IMG/VR virus record: IMGVR_UViG_3300028733_000005
Location: 1 to 44,265 of that record
Reading direction: 5' to 3' (one strand)
Source of the DNA: a virus
DNA length: 44,265 nt
This document shows, piece by piece, positions 16,500-25,992 of the stretch; the first letter of the stretch is position 1; every line of letters begins with the position of its first letter. The notes under the pieces are model-generated. The model had not been told where the DNA came from and ran no database searches. It saw only the letters and a list, made by a program, of their open reading frames with translations. Position numbers and translations under genes: made by a program.

Positions 16500-19400
16500 A
16501 TGTCCAAAAGTAAATCGAAGGGCGGAGATTTTGATTTTGATGATAAGGATCTTGACTTCGGCAATGATTTTGATTTTGATTTTGATAAGATCAGTGCCGA
16601 TAAAGCTCCTAAGGTAAAAGGTGGTCGTGCCGCTATCCAAGATGTAGGTCGCGGCATGATTGAAGGCATGAAGGATGAAGCGCTGTCAGCGAACTTCTTC
16701 AAACGGGTCGTCAAGAAGGCGCTACCCAAAGAATATGGCAAGGCGATGGATTTCGCAGAAGACTCTGTGGGAACCATAAAGGATACCTTTGCCGATGCTG
16801 CAAAGATTGCCAAACCCGCTATCAATCAGACCAAGCGCACCATCCAAAAGCTGGTGCCGAGTATGCGCGGCAAGATTCCTAAGGGAATGGCTGACAAACT
16901 CGAAGCCTGGTCCAAGCCTGAGTCTACTGGTGTAGGTGCTCAGGGTGATCAGCGAGAGTCTGGTCTACAAATGATGATGGCTAGCCTGTTCCAACAGCAG
17001 GCTGAAGATCAACAGGAGAAGGATGCTCAGACCGGGGCTAAATCCATGTTGCAGGACGCGTTGACAACGACGCGTCACAATGACAACATGAGCCAGCTCG
17101 ATGCTATCCGGATGAACACCCTTCGTCTGGCTACGTATCAGGATAGAGTTACTGCCCGATACCAGCGTCAGATGCTGGAGATCCAGTATCGTCACTACTT
17201 CGTGGCTCAGGACACTCTTGAAGAACTCAAGAAGGTTTCTGTCACAGCTACAACGAACCTGGAAGCCATCACACACAACACGGCACTGCCTGAAATCCAG
17301 AAGATGAAGAAGTCTGAGTCCTTCAAGGAACAGATTCGGAATCGTTTTGTGGGCGGTGCACTCGATAGTGTGTTGGGAAAGCGTGGTGAGTTTGCTTCGA
17401 ACTTCAAGAAGAACCTGGCAGGTACTGTTCAGTCCAAGATGAGGGACTTCACTGATTCCTTCACCACCGCACTTGAAGCTGCTGAATCCATGAACGACAT
17501 GATGGAGTCGTCCAAGGAAATGGGCATGGATATGTCCTATAACCAGATCGGCGGTAGTATTGTCGGTGGCAGTATGGTTCAGAAGCTCGGTAACTGGCTG
17601 GGAGATAAGGCATCCAAGGCAATCGGGAAGAATAAGAAACTCGATACTGCTGTTCGTAAGGGTGCCCAGAATCTCGGTTATGGAATGGAGAATAAAGAGC
17701 AACTTCTTAAAGACTTTGCTAACTCTGATAAATGGGACAACATCCCGATCATCGGAGGCTTTGTTCGAGGCATCAAGGATCTGGTTCCTTCTCTCAGAAA
17801 CAGCATGTCGGTGACATCTGACAACATGCGAGGACTGAGAGAACCGGTAGCCTTCAACAATGGTGCCAACAAGTCCATCACCGAGATCATCCCTGGTTTT
17901 CTCTCTCGTATCCATCAAGAGCTGAAGATCATTCGTACAGGGGATGCTTCCACTGAAGCTCTGGTATATGACCACAGCGCTAATAAGTTCTCTGAACACA
18001 CGACATTCAAGGCTAAGGTATTCGGTGACCTAATCCGTAAGGATGACCGTGAGCGCACTGATCGTGATTCTGATGCACTGATCGACATGATCGACCCAAA
18101 GAAGAAGCTCAAGAGACATGAGCGTGCTGCTTTGAGTAAGCATCTGATCACGAACAACATCAATGGAGTCACAGCCGATCCTACCCAGTTGGCCAGGACT
18201 AGTCACTATACTGGTGATGCTGCAAAGCACGCCAAGAAGTTCTCACGTCTGTTCAAAGATGCTTTCAAGATCGATGATGAAGGCAAGATGGCGGGCACAG
18301 TTGAGTCCGCTACTCTTCGTAGACAGTTCGCGAGCAAGTACAACGAGCTGGGGTCTGCATTCAGTGGGATCAATGGCAGGATGCAGGACTATGTGAATGC
18401 TGGTAACTATCAGCAGCTGCAAGAACTAGGGATCATCGATGACCAAGGGTATGTGAACAACAAACTCATGGAAGAGTACATGGGTGGCAAGATGCCTAAC
18501 CTGGGTCAAAAGCCCAATGGTCCTGTCAAGCCTACCACTACCCAACAGTCTTTGATGAACCAAATCCATACTGATCACACTACCCAGACCAATGCCAAGA
18601 ACATCAACAGGCGTCGTCGTGGTAAGCGCGGTATGTTTGGAGATCCGGACGGTGAGGATATCAGCACACCGAAGGGCTGGAATAAGGATGTCATTAACAA
18701 CCAAGAGCGCATGATTGAAGCGATCAAGGAAGCGAACACATCTGAGACAACTGACAAGATACTCGAAGCAGTAGTGTCTATCGGTTCTATCCTGCCGGAG
18801 CTCTCCTTCACGGGCGGTAATGGAGATCCGAAGCAAGCTGAGAAACTCGGCTTCTTCCAGCGCAGCATTGGCGGGTTGCTCTCCAGTGGTATTAAGGGAG
18901 CATTCTCTGGTGCGCGTAAGCTCGTCACTGGATCTTTGAAACTCGGGATGAAACTCACCCGCGGTGTGTTTAAAGGTACAGGTTGGGGAGCAGGTAAGGT
19001 ATTGGGTGGTCTTGGTTGGGCAAAGAACTATCTCACCAGCAAGTATGAGGCTGCCGACATTTGGGTTAAGGGCGATCTCAAACCTCGTCTTCTTGCCTGG
19101 AAGTTGGAAGCCGGTGAGTACCTCGATGCCAAAACTGGTGAAGTGATCACGAAGCTCGAGGACATCAAAGGCGATATCAAAGATAAAGCCGGCAACATCG
19201 TGATGACTCTTGAGGACTTCAAGAAAGCTTATGTACCTAAAGCCAAGATGCGCATCACTCGAGCTATCCAAAGCATCGCCAGTCTTGCTAAGGGTGCTCT
19301 GGACATGGGTCTCAATGGAACCAGATCCTTGTACTCTGCCATGTGGAAGTACGGCAAGATGGGACATGCCTTCCTTCAGGATAAACTCAGTCGTGGTGAG

Positions 19401-22400
19401 GATGTCTATGTGAAGGGGGAGAAGCTGCCTCGCTTGACTGCTATCGTCATGCGTGGTAAAGGCTACTTCTCAGTCAACACAGGTAAAGTCATTCGCCGAG
19501 GACACGACATCGATGGAGCAGTTCGTAATGCTCAGAATGAAATTGTTCTGACAGAAGCCGACATTGCCCAAGGCATCCACGATGTTGACGGAAAACCTTT
19601 CAAGTCCCGTCTGATGAAAGCCAAGGATTTTGTTGTTGGCAAAGTCAAGAAAGCCTGGGATATCACGACTGGCCTAGTTGGTAGAGGCTGGGAGATGACC
19701 AAGGGTCTTTTCGGTGGTATCAAGAAAGGTATCTTTGGCGCTGACGGTCTTGAGATTGCAGGCGGTAAGAAGATCCGCACTACCCTAGAAGCTATTCTTG
19801 ATCTCTTGAGAGAGCGTCTGCCTAAGCCCAAGCGTATTCGTAAGGGATCTTGGGAAGAGCGTGAGAAAGAGGACGCAGCTCGTTCTGAAGAAAAGAAGTC
19901 CGCTCTTGAGAAGATCAAGGAGGGTGTCTCTGGTAATCCGCTGGCTAAGCTACTAAAGGCTGGTGGTGCTGGAATCCTGGGTGCTCTGGGTGGTCTCTTT
20001 GGTAAGAAGGGTGGTAAGGGTAAGGATGGCGAAGAAGAAGGCAAGGGCGGTAGCAGTTGGCTGGATAGGAGTCTGGATGCTCTGAATGCCTACTCTGATT
20101 ACAAAATGATCAAGGGTATGGGCGGAGCAGGCAAAGCTGCTGAAGCAGGTGCGGCTATTGCTGGAAAGACTCGTCTGGGTAGGTGGCTCGGTGCTGGTCG
20201 TGGTTTGATTGGCAAGGGTGCTGCTCTGGGTGGTCAAGTTCTTGAAGGCTTTTCACCATCTGCCATGAAGGGTCTTCGTGCAGTTGGTGGTAAGGGTGCA
20301 GGACTTCTTGCTGCGGGTAAGGGCAAGATCGGTACTGGGCTCGAAGCAGTCAAGGGCTGGGGTGGTAAAGCAGCTGAAGCAGTTAAGGGTAAGATGCCAG
20401 GCAAAGGTCTTTGGGAAGGTGCCAAAGACATGACCAAGAGTGGCTGGGGCAAGATGGCTGGTTGGTTCGGTAAAGGTGGCGCAGCCGCTGCTGGTGCTGG
20501 TGCCGCTGAAGCCGGAGAAGCTGCTGCTGTTGGGTCTAAGGCTTTGAGGTTTGGCAAAACGCTCAAGGCTGTCACCCCTGGCGCTATTGCCGGCCTGGGT
20601 CTCGACTATGCAGGGGATAAGGTCGGGCATGAGAACCGCACAGGGGCAGGATTGGATATTGCTGGTGATATTGCTACAGGTGCTAGTACAGGTGCTGTAG
20701 TTGCATCGTTTATTCCTGTACCTATTCTCAGTACCATGATCGGTGGTTTGGTGGGCGGGGCAGCAGGTGGTGCCTACGGTCTCTACAAGAATTGGGATAC
20801 CATGAAGTTCAAAGCATCGGACTTCTTCGGTGAGAAAGCTTCCTTGTCTAACTTCTTCTTTGGTCAGCGTCTGCCTGGTAAGATCGGTATGGTGCGCATG
20901 GCTCAGTACGGTGTTCTGCCTACTGAAGAAGACAAGGTCAAGAAGCTCCTGACTCTTGAAAAGATCGTTCGAGACAATGCAAAGATGGTTAATGGGAGGC
21001 TTTCCTATTCCACCAAGGATATCCCAGCCAAGGATATCTTGAAGGCATTTAGCATTGACCCGACAAAGCCTGCTGATGTGCAAAGGTTCCATGAGTGGTT
21101 TGCTGTCAGGTTCAAACCTGTCTTTGCTCAGCATATGGAATCCCTCTACGCAGTCAATCCCAAAGCCAATCTCGACACACTCGACGACGACCTCGATCCT
21201 GACCAGAAGACCAAGTACCTCAATGCAGTGAAGTCTATTCCTGGCATATTCGGTTGGACTAAGTCTCCCTTTGCTGATGGAGAGAATCTGAGCTCCAATG
21301 CAGCAGAAGTGGATAACGCCATCGCTATTGCTACGAAGAGCATCGGGGATACTGGTAAGAATGGTAAGCCTGCTGTTGTGGCTGCTGTTGCCGCAGGAGC
21401 GGCTGTGAATGCTGCGCAGGGCGGCGGCAAGACCGACGGTCAGAACTTAGTCAACGGTGTTAACAATCTCACTGACGTACCTGGTAACAGTCTTAAAGAT
21501 GTTGCTAAGAGCGCTGGTAAGGTTGGTATCAGTGGAGCAGGTGTTGGGTTTGAAAATGGTAAGGTCAGCCTGACATCGCTCGATTCTGTGCGTATGAAGA
21601 CCTACGGCCTCGTAAACCTGGATCTTGCTAAGGTCAGGGCAATCATGAAGCTCGAAGAGGCAGCAGAAGACGGACTGACTTTTACGAGCGACAAGACTGC
21701 TAACTGGTCTGGTGATGTTCCGGCTCTTGTGGCTAAGTGTGGTGGGGCTTTTGGTGTTCCTTCGCTTAACACAGAAGAGGGCACTAACTTCATGACGTGG
21801 TTGACTCACCGGTTTATCCCGGTATTCACCACTCTTGCAAGTGGTATCAAAGTGATCACTGGTAAGAACACACCAGTGAAAACGATGCGGGCTCTGACAG
21901 ATGAGCAAGCACTGAATGTTGCAACTGCTTTGCAAACTGCGAAGGATAGCAATGGAGTCAGTGTTTGGACAATCACGACTTCACCATGGCCGGATTACAC
22001 GCTCAACACATCGTCTCAAAGTGTGCAGCGTACTCTGATCATGATGAGAAGTACTGTCAAGCCAACCACTGCAAGCGAGAAGACCACCATGGTCGATCGC
22101 CGTACTGACGAGAACATCCGTCAGGCACAGAAGAATGGTTCACTGGTGAAGGGTCCTTGGACTGTGGCTCAAGGTGCCGCTGATGCTGCAGCTATGGCAA
22201 ACAACACGCCAAGTCGTGGTTTCATGGGAGCTATCGAGCATACAGCTGGGCAACTCTGGCATGATGTCAAGAACGTCTTTGGTTTTGGAGATCGTTCTCA
22301 GGTGGGTGAAGGTGCTGCCACAGCTAACGTCGGGATGACGGGCACTGGTGGTAAGGTTGACGGCATCGCTAGTCCTAAGGGTGCTGCTGGGTATGCGGCA

Positions 22401-23507
22401 ATGAAGCCCATGCTCGATGAAGTTGCGAAGATGGTCGGGGTTGATCCTAACCTGCTGGCTACATTTGCAGCTATTGAGTCTGGCTTTAATCCGAGTGCTC
22501 ATGCAAAGGGTGGTTCCGCATCAGGTCTGTTCCAGTTCATCGACAGCACCTGGAACATGATGATCAAAAAGTATGGTCCTAAGTACGGTATCGCACCTGG
22601 GACTAATCAATTCGATCCTCGTGCTAATGCGCTCATGGGTGCTGAGTATCTGAAGAACAATGCTCAGATCATCAGCAAAGCCGTGGGTAGAGCTCCGACA
22701 CAAACGGACCTTTATCTGGCTCACTTCATGGGTACAGGCGGTGCTACCAAGCTACTCAAGGCCGATCCCGATACCATAGCCGCAAATCTGTTCCCGAAGG
22801 AAGCAAGTGCTAACCCGAATATCTTCTATCCGGGTAAGCAACCGATTACCATTAAGGGGATGTACAACAATATCACTCAGCTGATGGCTAACCGCACGAA
22901 GCAGTTTGGTATTGGTGGAAAGATGGCGGCTCCTGCCACAATGCCTGTGGCAGCCGGTGCAAAGCCTAAGGACGCAGTTACAGCGGCAAAGGGAGTAGCA
23001 AGTACGGCTCCTGGAGTTCCTGCTCCTACAAAACCCGTCACTCCCGCCGTAGCACCTGTCGCTGCCAAAACATCGGTAACGGCTGCTGTTACCGGTAATG
23101 GTGGCAGTAGTGGTGAAGTGGCCAAGATTACTGTTATTGGCAAACGCAAGTCTGTCGATAGCACGTCGTCTGTGGCATCTGCGATGTCGAGTAATGCGGT
23201 GGCAATGCAAACTGCTGCTCGCACATCATCCTACACCAATAGCGGGCTTGACAATGGTAGCAACAGCGATGTTGTCAAGGTTCTTCAAGCGCAAACGGAT
23301 ATCCTCAAAGACATCCGGGATGCACTCTCGAAGAATGGTATTAGGGTGGCATCTGTTGATTCAATGCCTAACTCCTCACAGGGTAGTGTTGCATCATCTG
23401 ACACATCTACACCGACTACTTCGGCTGACATCAGTGGGGACAATCCACAGGCGTCGACGAATCGTTCTCGTAGAGCAATACCCGTTTCAATGAAGAAGAC
23501 GGCATAA
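16500..23507 (+). CDS. Giant tail protein with lytic transglycosylase domain (phiKZ gp181-like)
   Basis: 2335 aa. The C-terminal part holds a transglycosylase domain (about residues 1970-2110): VDPNLLATFAAIESGFNPSA with catalytic Glu1993, then GSASGLFQFIDSTWN and a closing motif DLYLAHFMG. Such enzymes cut peptidoglycan during DNA entry. The rest is long and low in complexity: an Asp/Phe-repeat N-terminus (residues 9-32), helices, Gly/Ala/Lys-rich stretches around 1150-1390 and a hydrophobic patch near 1400-1425. Two internal duplications are visible: 852-913 with 967-1030, and about 1463-1594 with 1696-1832. The position beside beta and beta' and the length match gp181 of phiKZ (2237 aa, from memory). 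It ends at a hairpin. Confidence 0.88.
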   Translation: MSKSKSKGGDFDFDDKDLDFGNDFDFDFDKISADKAPKVKGGRAAIQDVGRGMIEGMKDEALSANFFKRVVKKALPKEYGKAMDFAEDSVGTIKDTFADAAKIAKPAINQTKRTIQKLVPSMRGKIPKGMADKLEAWSKPESTGVGAQGDQRESGLQMMMASLFQQQAEDQQEKDAQTGAKSMLQDALTTTRHNDNMSQLDAIRMNTLRLATYQDRVTARYQRQMLEIQYRHYFVAQDTLEELKKVSVTATTNLEAITHNTALPEIQKMKKSESFKEQIRNRFVGGALDSVLGKRGEFASNFKKNLAGTVQSKMRDFTDSFTTALEAAESMNDMMESSKEMGMDMSYNQIGGSIVGGSMVQKLGNWLGDKASKAIGKNKKLDTAVRKGAQNLGYGMENKEQLLKDFANSDKWDNIPIIGGFVRGIKDLVPSLRNSMSVTSDNMRGLREPVAFNNGANKSITEIIPGFLSRIHQELKIIRTGDASTEALVYDHSANKFSEHTTFKAKVFGDLIRKDDRERTDRDSDALIDMIDPKKKLKRHERAALSKHLITNNINGVTADPTQLARTSHYTGDAAKHAKKFSRLFKDAFKIDDEGKMAGTVESATLRRQFASKYNELGSAFSGINGRMQDYVNAGNYQQLQELGIIDDQGYVNNKLMEEYMGGKMPNLGQKPNGPVKPTTTQQSLMNQIHTDHTTQTNAKNINRRRRGKRGMFGDPDGEDISTPKGWNKDVINNQERMIEAIKEANTSETTDKILEAVVSIGSILPELSFTGGNGDPKQAEKLGFFQRSIGGLLSSGIKGAFSGARKLVTGSLKLGMKLTRGVFKGTGWGAGKVLGGLGWAKNYLTSKYEAADIWVKGDLKPRLLAWKLEAGEYLDAKTGEVITKLEDIKGDIKDKAGNIVMTLEDFKKAYVPKAKMRITRAIQSIASLAKGALDMGLNGTRSLYSAMWKYGKMGHAFLQDKLSRGEDVYVKGEKLPRLTAIVMRGKGYFSVNTGKVIRRGHDIDGAVRNAQNEIVLTEADIAQGIHDVDGKPFKSRLMKAKDFVVGKVKKAWDITTGLVGRGWEMTKGLFGGIKKGIFGADGLEIAGGKKIRTTLEAILDLLRERLPKPKRIRKGSWEEREKEDAARSEEKKSALEKIKEGVSGNPLAKLLKAGGAGILGALGGLFGKKGGKGKDGEEEGKGGSSWLDRSLDALNAYSDYKMIKGMGGAGKAAEAGAAIAGKTRLGRWLGAGRGLIGKGAALGGQVLEGFSPSAMKGLRAVGGKGAGLLAAGKGKIGTGLEAVKGWGGKAAEAVKGKMPGKGLWEGAKDMTKSGWGKMAGWFGKGGAAAAGAGAAEAGEAAAVGSKALRFGKTLKAVTPGAIAGLGLDYAGDKVGHENRTGAGLDIAGDIATGASTGAVVASFIPVPILSTMIGGLVGGAAGGAYGLYKNWDTMKFKASDFFGEKASLSNFFFGQRLPGKIGMVRMAQYGVLPTEEDKVKKLLTLEKIVRDNAKMVNGRLSYSTKDIPAKDILKAFSIDPTKPADVQRFHEWFAVRFKPVFAQHMESLYAVNPKANLDTLDDDLDPDQKTKYLNAVKSIPGIFGWTKSPFADGENLSSNAAEVDNAIAIATKSIGDTGKNGKPAVVAAVAAGAAVNAAQGGGKTDGQNLVNGVNNLTDVPGNSLKDVAKSAGKVGISGAGVGFENGKVSLTSLDSVRMKTYGLVNLDLAKVRAIMKLEEAAEDGLTFTSDKTANWSGDVPALVAKCGGAFGVPSLNTEEGTNFMTWLTHRFIPVFTTLASGIKVITGKNTPVKTMRALTDEQALNVATALQTAKDSNGVSVWTITTSPWPDYTLNTSSQSVQRTLIMMRSTVKPTTASEKTTMVDRRTDENIRQAQKNGSLVKGPWTVAQGAADAAAMANNTPSRGFMGAIEHTAGQLWHDVKNVFGFGDRSQVGEGAATANVGMTGTGGKVDGIASPKGAAGYAAMKPMLDEVAKMVGVDPNLLATFAAIESGFNPSAHAKGGSASGLFQFIDSTWNMMIKKYGPKYGIAPGTNQFDPRANALMGAEYLKNNAQIISKAVGRAPTQTDLYLAHFMGTGGATKLLKADPDTIAANLFPKEASANPNIFYPGKQPITIKGMYNNITQLMANRTKQFGIGGKMAAPATMPVAAGAKPKDAVTAAKGVASTAPGVPAPTKPVTPAVAPVAAKTSVTAAVTGNGGSSGEVAKITVIGKRKSVDSTSSVASAMSSNAVAMQTAARTSSYTNSGLDNGSNSDVVKVLQAQTDILKDIRDALSKNGIRVASVDSMPNSSQGSVASSDTSTPTTSADISGDNPQASTNRSRRAIPVSMKKTA

Positions 23508-23518
23508 CCTACTGTAAA

Positions 23519-23553
23519 CCATACTCCTTCGGATAATATCTGAGGGAGTATGG
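23519..23553 (+). terminator. Hairpin after tail lytic gene
   Basis: CCATACTCC (23519-23527) pairs with GGAGTATGG (23545-23553). With G-U pairs the stem extends to about 16 bp around an AAT loop (23535-23537). It is 11 nt past the stop at 23507. A short GTTTTC run follows, so this one has a weak U-tract. Confidence 0.6.
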
Positions 23554-23612
23554 AGCAGTTTTCTATGATTCTCCACACATCTAAAGACTTTAACTAACAA
23601 GGGACTATCGAA

Positions 23613-25523
23613 ATGGCCGGTCCTCTACTTGCCGACAGAGAGTGGATTCAGAAAGCATTTTTCCTGAATAAGAATGCTTACGACAATGCTACCACAAAAG
23701 CACGTCGCACCTTCTCTACTGTCCTCTTCAAATTTACCGATACCACCCCTGGTGGTAACTTTGCAATCAACCCCCTCCCCCAGTTCACAAGAACGGCTGA
23801 CATCCCTGTTAAGGGTCGCTATACTTCTTCAACTGGCATGGGAAGATGCTACAGTGAAGCGATTGATGACAATCAGCAGCTGGTCAACATGCGCTATGGT
23901 GTTCCTCAGTTCAATTCACTGACGACCTTCTTTACTGGATTCTATAAAGCCAGTGCAGGTAGGCTGGCTCGTACAGGTCGTGGTTTCAGCGTCATGGGTC
24001 TATTGGGTAAAGTAGCGGGTTATGTGGTTAACCTGATTACTCTGCCTCTGACCATCATCATGACCACGTTCTACATCATTCGGTTTCTGGCTGGTAAACC
24101 GAGTAGTAAGTACTACTACTTGAAACCCACCATGCCACTGTACTGGAACGCCGTGACCACCATGGTTAACATCATGGCGGTGAACCGAGGTATCTTGCCT
24201 CGTGTGTTTGGTGACAATACAGTTCAACAGGCAATGGGGCGCTCCGACTTGAACTTCTCACCCGACCAATACAAACTCTACAAGAAAATGCTCAAGGGCG
24301 ATGTTTTCTTGGAGTCTGGCGGTATCGACGTCTATGCCATTGCAAACAGGGCTCAGAGACTCGCTAGGCGTCAGCAAAAGGCCATGCAGGCAGCAGCTGA
24401 GTCTTCCGACACTATCACGCTCGATAAGCTGGTGGATTCTGTTAGCAAGCAAGGATTGGATGGTGCTGGTCCACACAAAAACCTGCCTGACTATGTGAGC
24501 GCATGGTGGTCAAGTGGTCCGGGTGAAATGCCTACTTCTCCGGATGGTACTGCCAGCAAGACTACCTCGGATGAGCAAGTTCCCAAACAAGGAGATGAGT
24601 CAGTTTGGGAAAGACTGGCTAGCTTCTATACTGCCGAACTCGATGACGGTTCGGCTTTTGCAACGTTCCGAGTCGATGCGTCAGGTCCTGCCAGTGAGAG
24701 TTTCAGCAATACCCACACACCATCCGAGATTGCTCAGTCAATCAACGGTATGTCTGCATCATCCAGAAGCACAAATTTCTCACTGGCTGGCGGCAATATT
24801 GCATCAGCTATTACTTCTGCAATTGGCGGGATCAAAGACTTCACAGCTGAACTGGCTGATAGTGTCGGCTTGCAAGGATTGGTGGTACTGGGCGGTGGTG
24901 CTTTTGCTGATATTCCCGAACACTGGGATCAGTCGTCTGCATCATTCAACAGAACGAGTTATTCCTTCAAGCTTATCTGTCCGTACAACAATCCACTGTG
25001 TCAGCTGATCTATATCGACTTGCCGATGGCTATGCTCTTGGCTGCGGCATTGCCGATGTCAACTGGTCCTCAGTCGTACACGAGTCCATTCCTGCTTGAA
25101 CTCTACGACAAGGGACACTGCCAGACACGACTGGGAATGATTGATAGTCTGTCATTCACTCGCGGTACGGCTAACCTACCATTCAGCTCAGAATGGAAAG
25201 CAATGGCTGTGGATGTCAGCTTTACTATTGCCGATCTTTCCAGCGTGATTGCGATGCCTATCACTGAAGGCTTTACCATGAACCTGGTTGATACCACTTT
25301 TAGTGACGACAATACCTTCACGGACTATATGGCTGTTCTGGCAGGCATGGGTCTAGCAGATCAGATCTATGCTCTGCGTAAATTGAAACTCAACCTGACT
25401 CGCCAGATGGCTCAATGGAACACATTCTTTAGCGTGTCTCACTTTGCTAACTGGATGGGTGACAACTCTTTCATTCCTCCTTCGAAGTTGATGTCCGCTT
25501 GGTATCGCGGCACAGGCAGATAA
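23613..25523 (+). CDS. Virion structural protein with hydrophobic segment, 636 aa
   Basis: The start at 23613 has AAGGGA about 8 nt upstream. Residues 127-159 form a long hydrophobic stretch (VMGLLGKVAGYVVNLITLPL and onward), possibly membrane-inserting. The middle (about 250-390) is Ser/Asp-rich and probably flexible. The C-terminal 200 residues look folded (FKLICPYNNPLCQLIYIDL; FLLELYDKGHCQTRLGMIDS). It lies downstream of the giant tail gene on the same strand, so a tail or baseplate role in envelope penetration is inferred. No enzyme motif is seen. A bidirectional hairpin follows. Confidence 0.78.
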   Translation: MAGPLLADREWIQKAFFLNKNAYDNATTKARRTFSTVLFKFTDTTPGGNFAINPLPQFTRTADIPVKGRYTSSTGMGRCYSEAIDDNQQLVNMRYGVPQFNSLTTFFTGFYKASAGRLARTGRGFSVMGLLGKVAGYVVNLITLPLTIIMTTFYIIRFLAGKPSSKYYYLKPTMPLYWNAVTTMVNIMAVNRGILPRVFGDNTVQQAMGRSDLNFSPDQYKLYKKMLKGDVFLESGGIDVYAIANRAQRLARRQQKAMQAAAESSDTITLDKLVDSVSKQGLDGAGPHKNLPDYVSAWWSSGPGEMPTSPDGTASKTTSDEQVPKQGDESVWERLASFYTAELDDGSAFATFRVDASGPASESFSNTHTPSEIAQSINGMSASSRSTNFSLAGGNIASAITSAIGGIKDFTAELADSVGLQGLVVLGGGAFADIPEHWDQSSASFNRTSYSFKLICPYNNPLCQLIYIDLPMAMLLAAALPMSTGPQSYTSPFLLELYDKGHCQTRLGMIDSLSFTRGTANLPFSSEWKAMAVDVSFTIADLSSVIAMPITEGFTMNLVDTTFSDDNTFTDYMAVLAGMGLADQIYALRKLKLNLTRQMAQWNTFFSVSHFANWMGDNSFIPPSKLMSAWYRGTGR

Positions 25524-25530
25524 CTGCATA

Positions 25531-25569
25531 CTCTCTATCCTACTCCTTTCACGGGAGTAGGATAGAGAG
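25531..25569. terminator. Bidirectional hairpin, 16-bp stem, between convergent genes
   Basis: CTCTCTATCCTACTCC (25531-25546), loop TTTCACG, complement at 25554-25569. It sits 7 nt past the rightward stop (25523) and 8 nt past the leftward stop (25578), so it can end both units. Confidence 0.7.
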
Positions 25570-25577
25570 AGCAGCAA

Positions 25578-25985
25578 TCACATCACTTTGTCAAGTGATT
25601 GATAAACAGAAACCAGCCAGTCATTGATGTTGCCATATGGGGAGAAGAAGCGATTCATAACTTCATGCGTCACAGTCATGTCAGGAAAAGACATGATCAT
25701 GTCCAGCTCTTTTGAGCACTTGTAGGTTAACTGCCCACCAAACTCATCAGGAGCCTTGACAATGTAGACGGGTCCCAAGACCGTTCCGATGATCAGGATC
25801 TTGTAAGAACAGGTGCCAAACCGACTCTCGGCATAGTACTCGTACTTACAAACACGACTGGCTGCAATCTCAGGATGTTCATCGCTCATCAATCCATCGA
25901 GCTGGTCAGGGTGATAAATACGGCCCGTATAGACATCCGTGCAAGCATCAAAATAGTGTTCAAACAAAGCCCTGGCTGACATCAT
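25578..25985 (-). CDS. Unknown phage protein, 135 aa
   Basis: Start taken at the double ATG at 25985/25982 right after AAGGAAGGA. A longer reading from 26060 would overlap the upstream gene by 68 nt without a better ribosome site. The protein has a helical N-terminus (ARALFEHYFDACTDVY), then strands (SYKILIIGTVLGPVYIVKA) and a helical end. Four to five Cys residues are scattered without a zinc pattern. It lies just downstream of the Ser/Thr-rich virion gene and may be co-expressed with it. Function not recognised. Confidence 0.7.
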   Translation of the reverse strand: MMSARALFEHYFDACTDVYTGRIYHPDQLDGLMSDEHPEIAASRVCKYEYYAESRFGTCSYKILIIGTVLGPVYIVKAPDEFGGQLTYKCSKELDMIMSFPDMTVTHEVMNRFFSPYGNINDWLVSVYQSLDKVM

Positions 25986-25992
25986 TCCTTCC

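Noticed and set aside
16965-17999. Leftward open frame of 344 codons
   Set aside because: Antisense to the 2335-aa gene, without initiation signal or recognisable domains.
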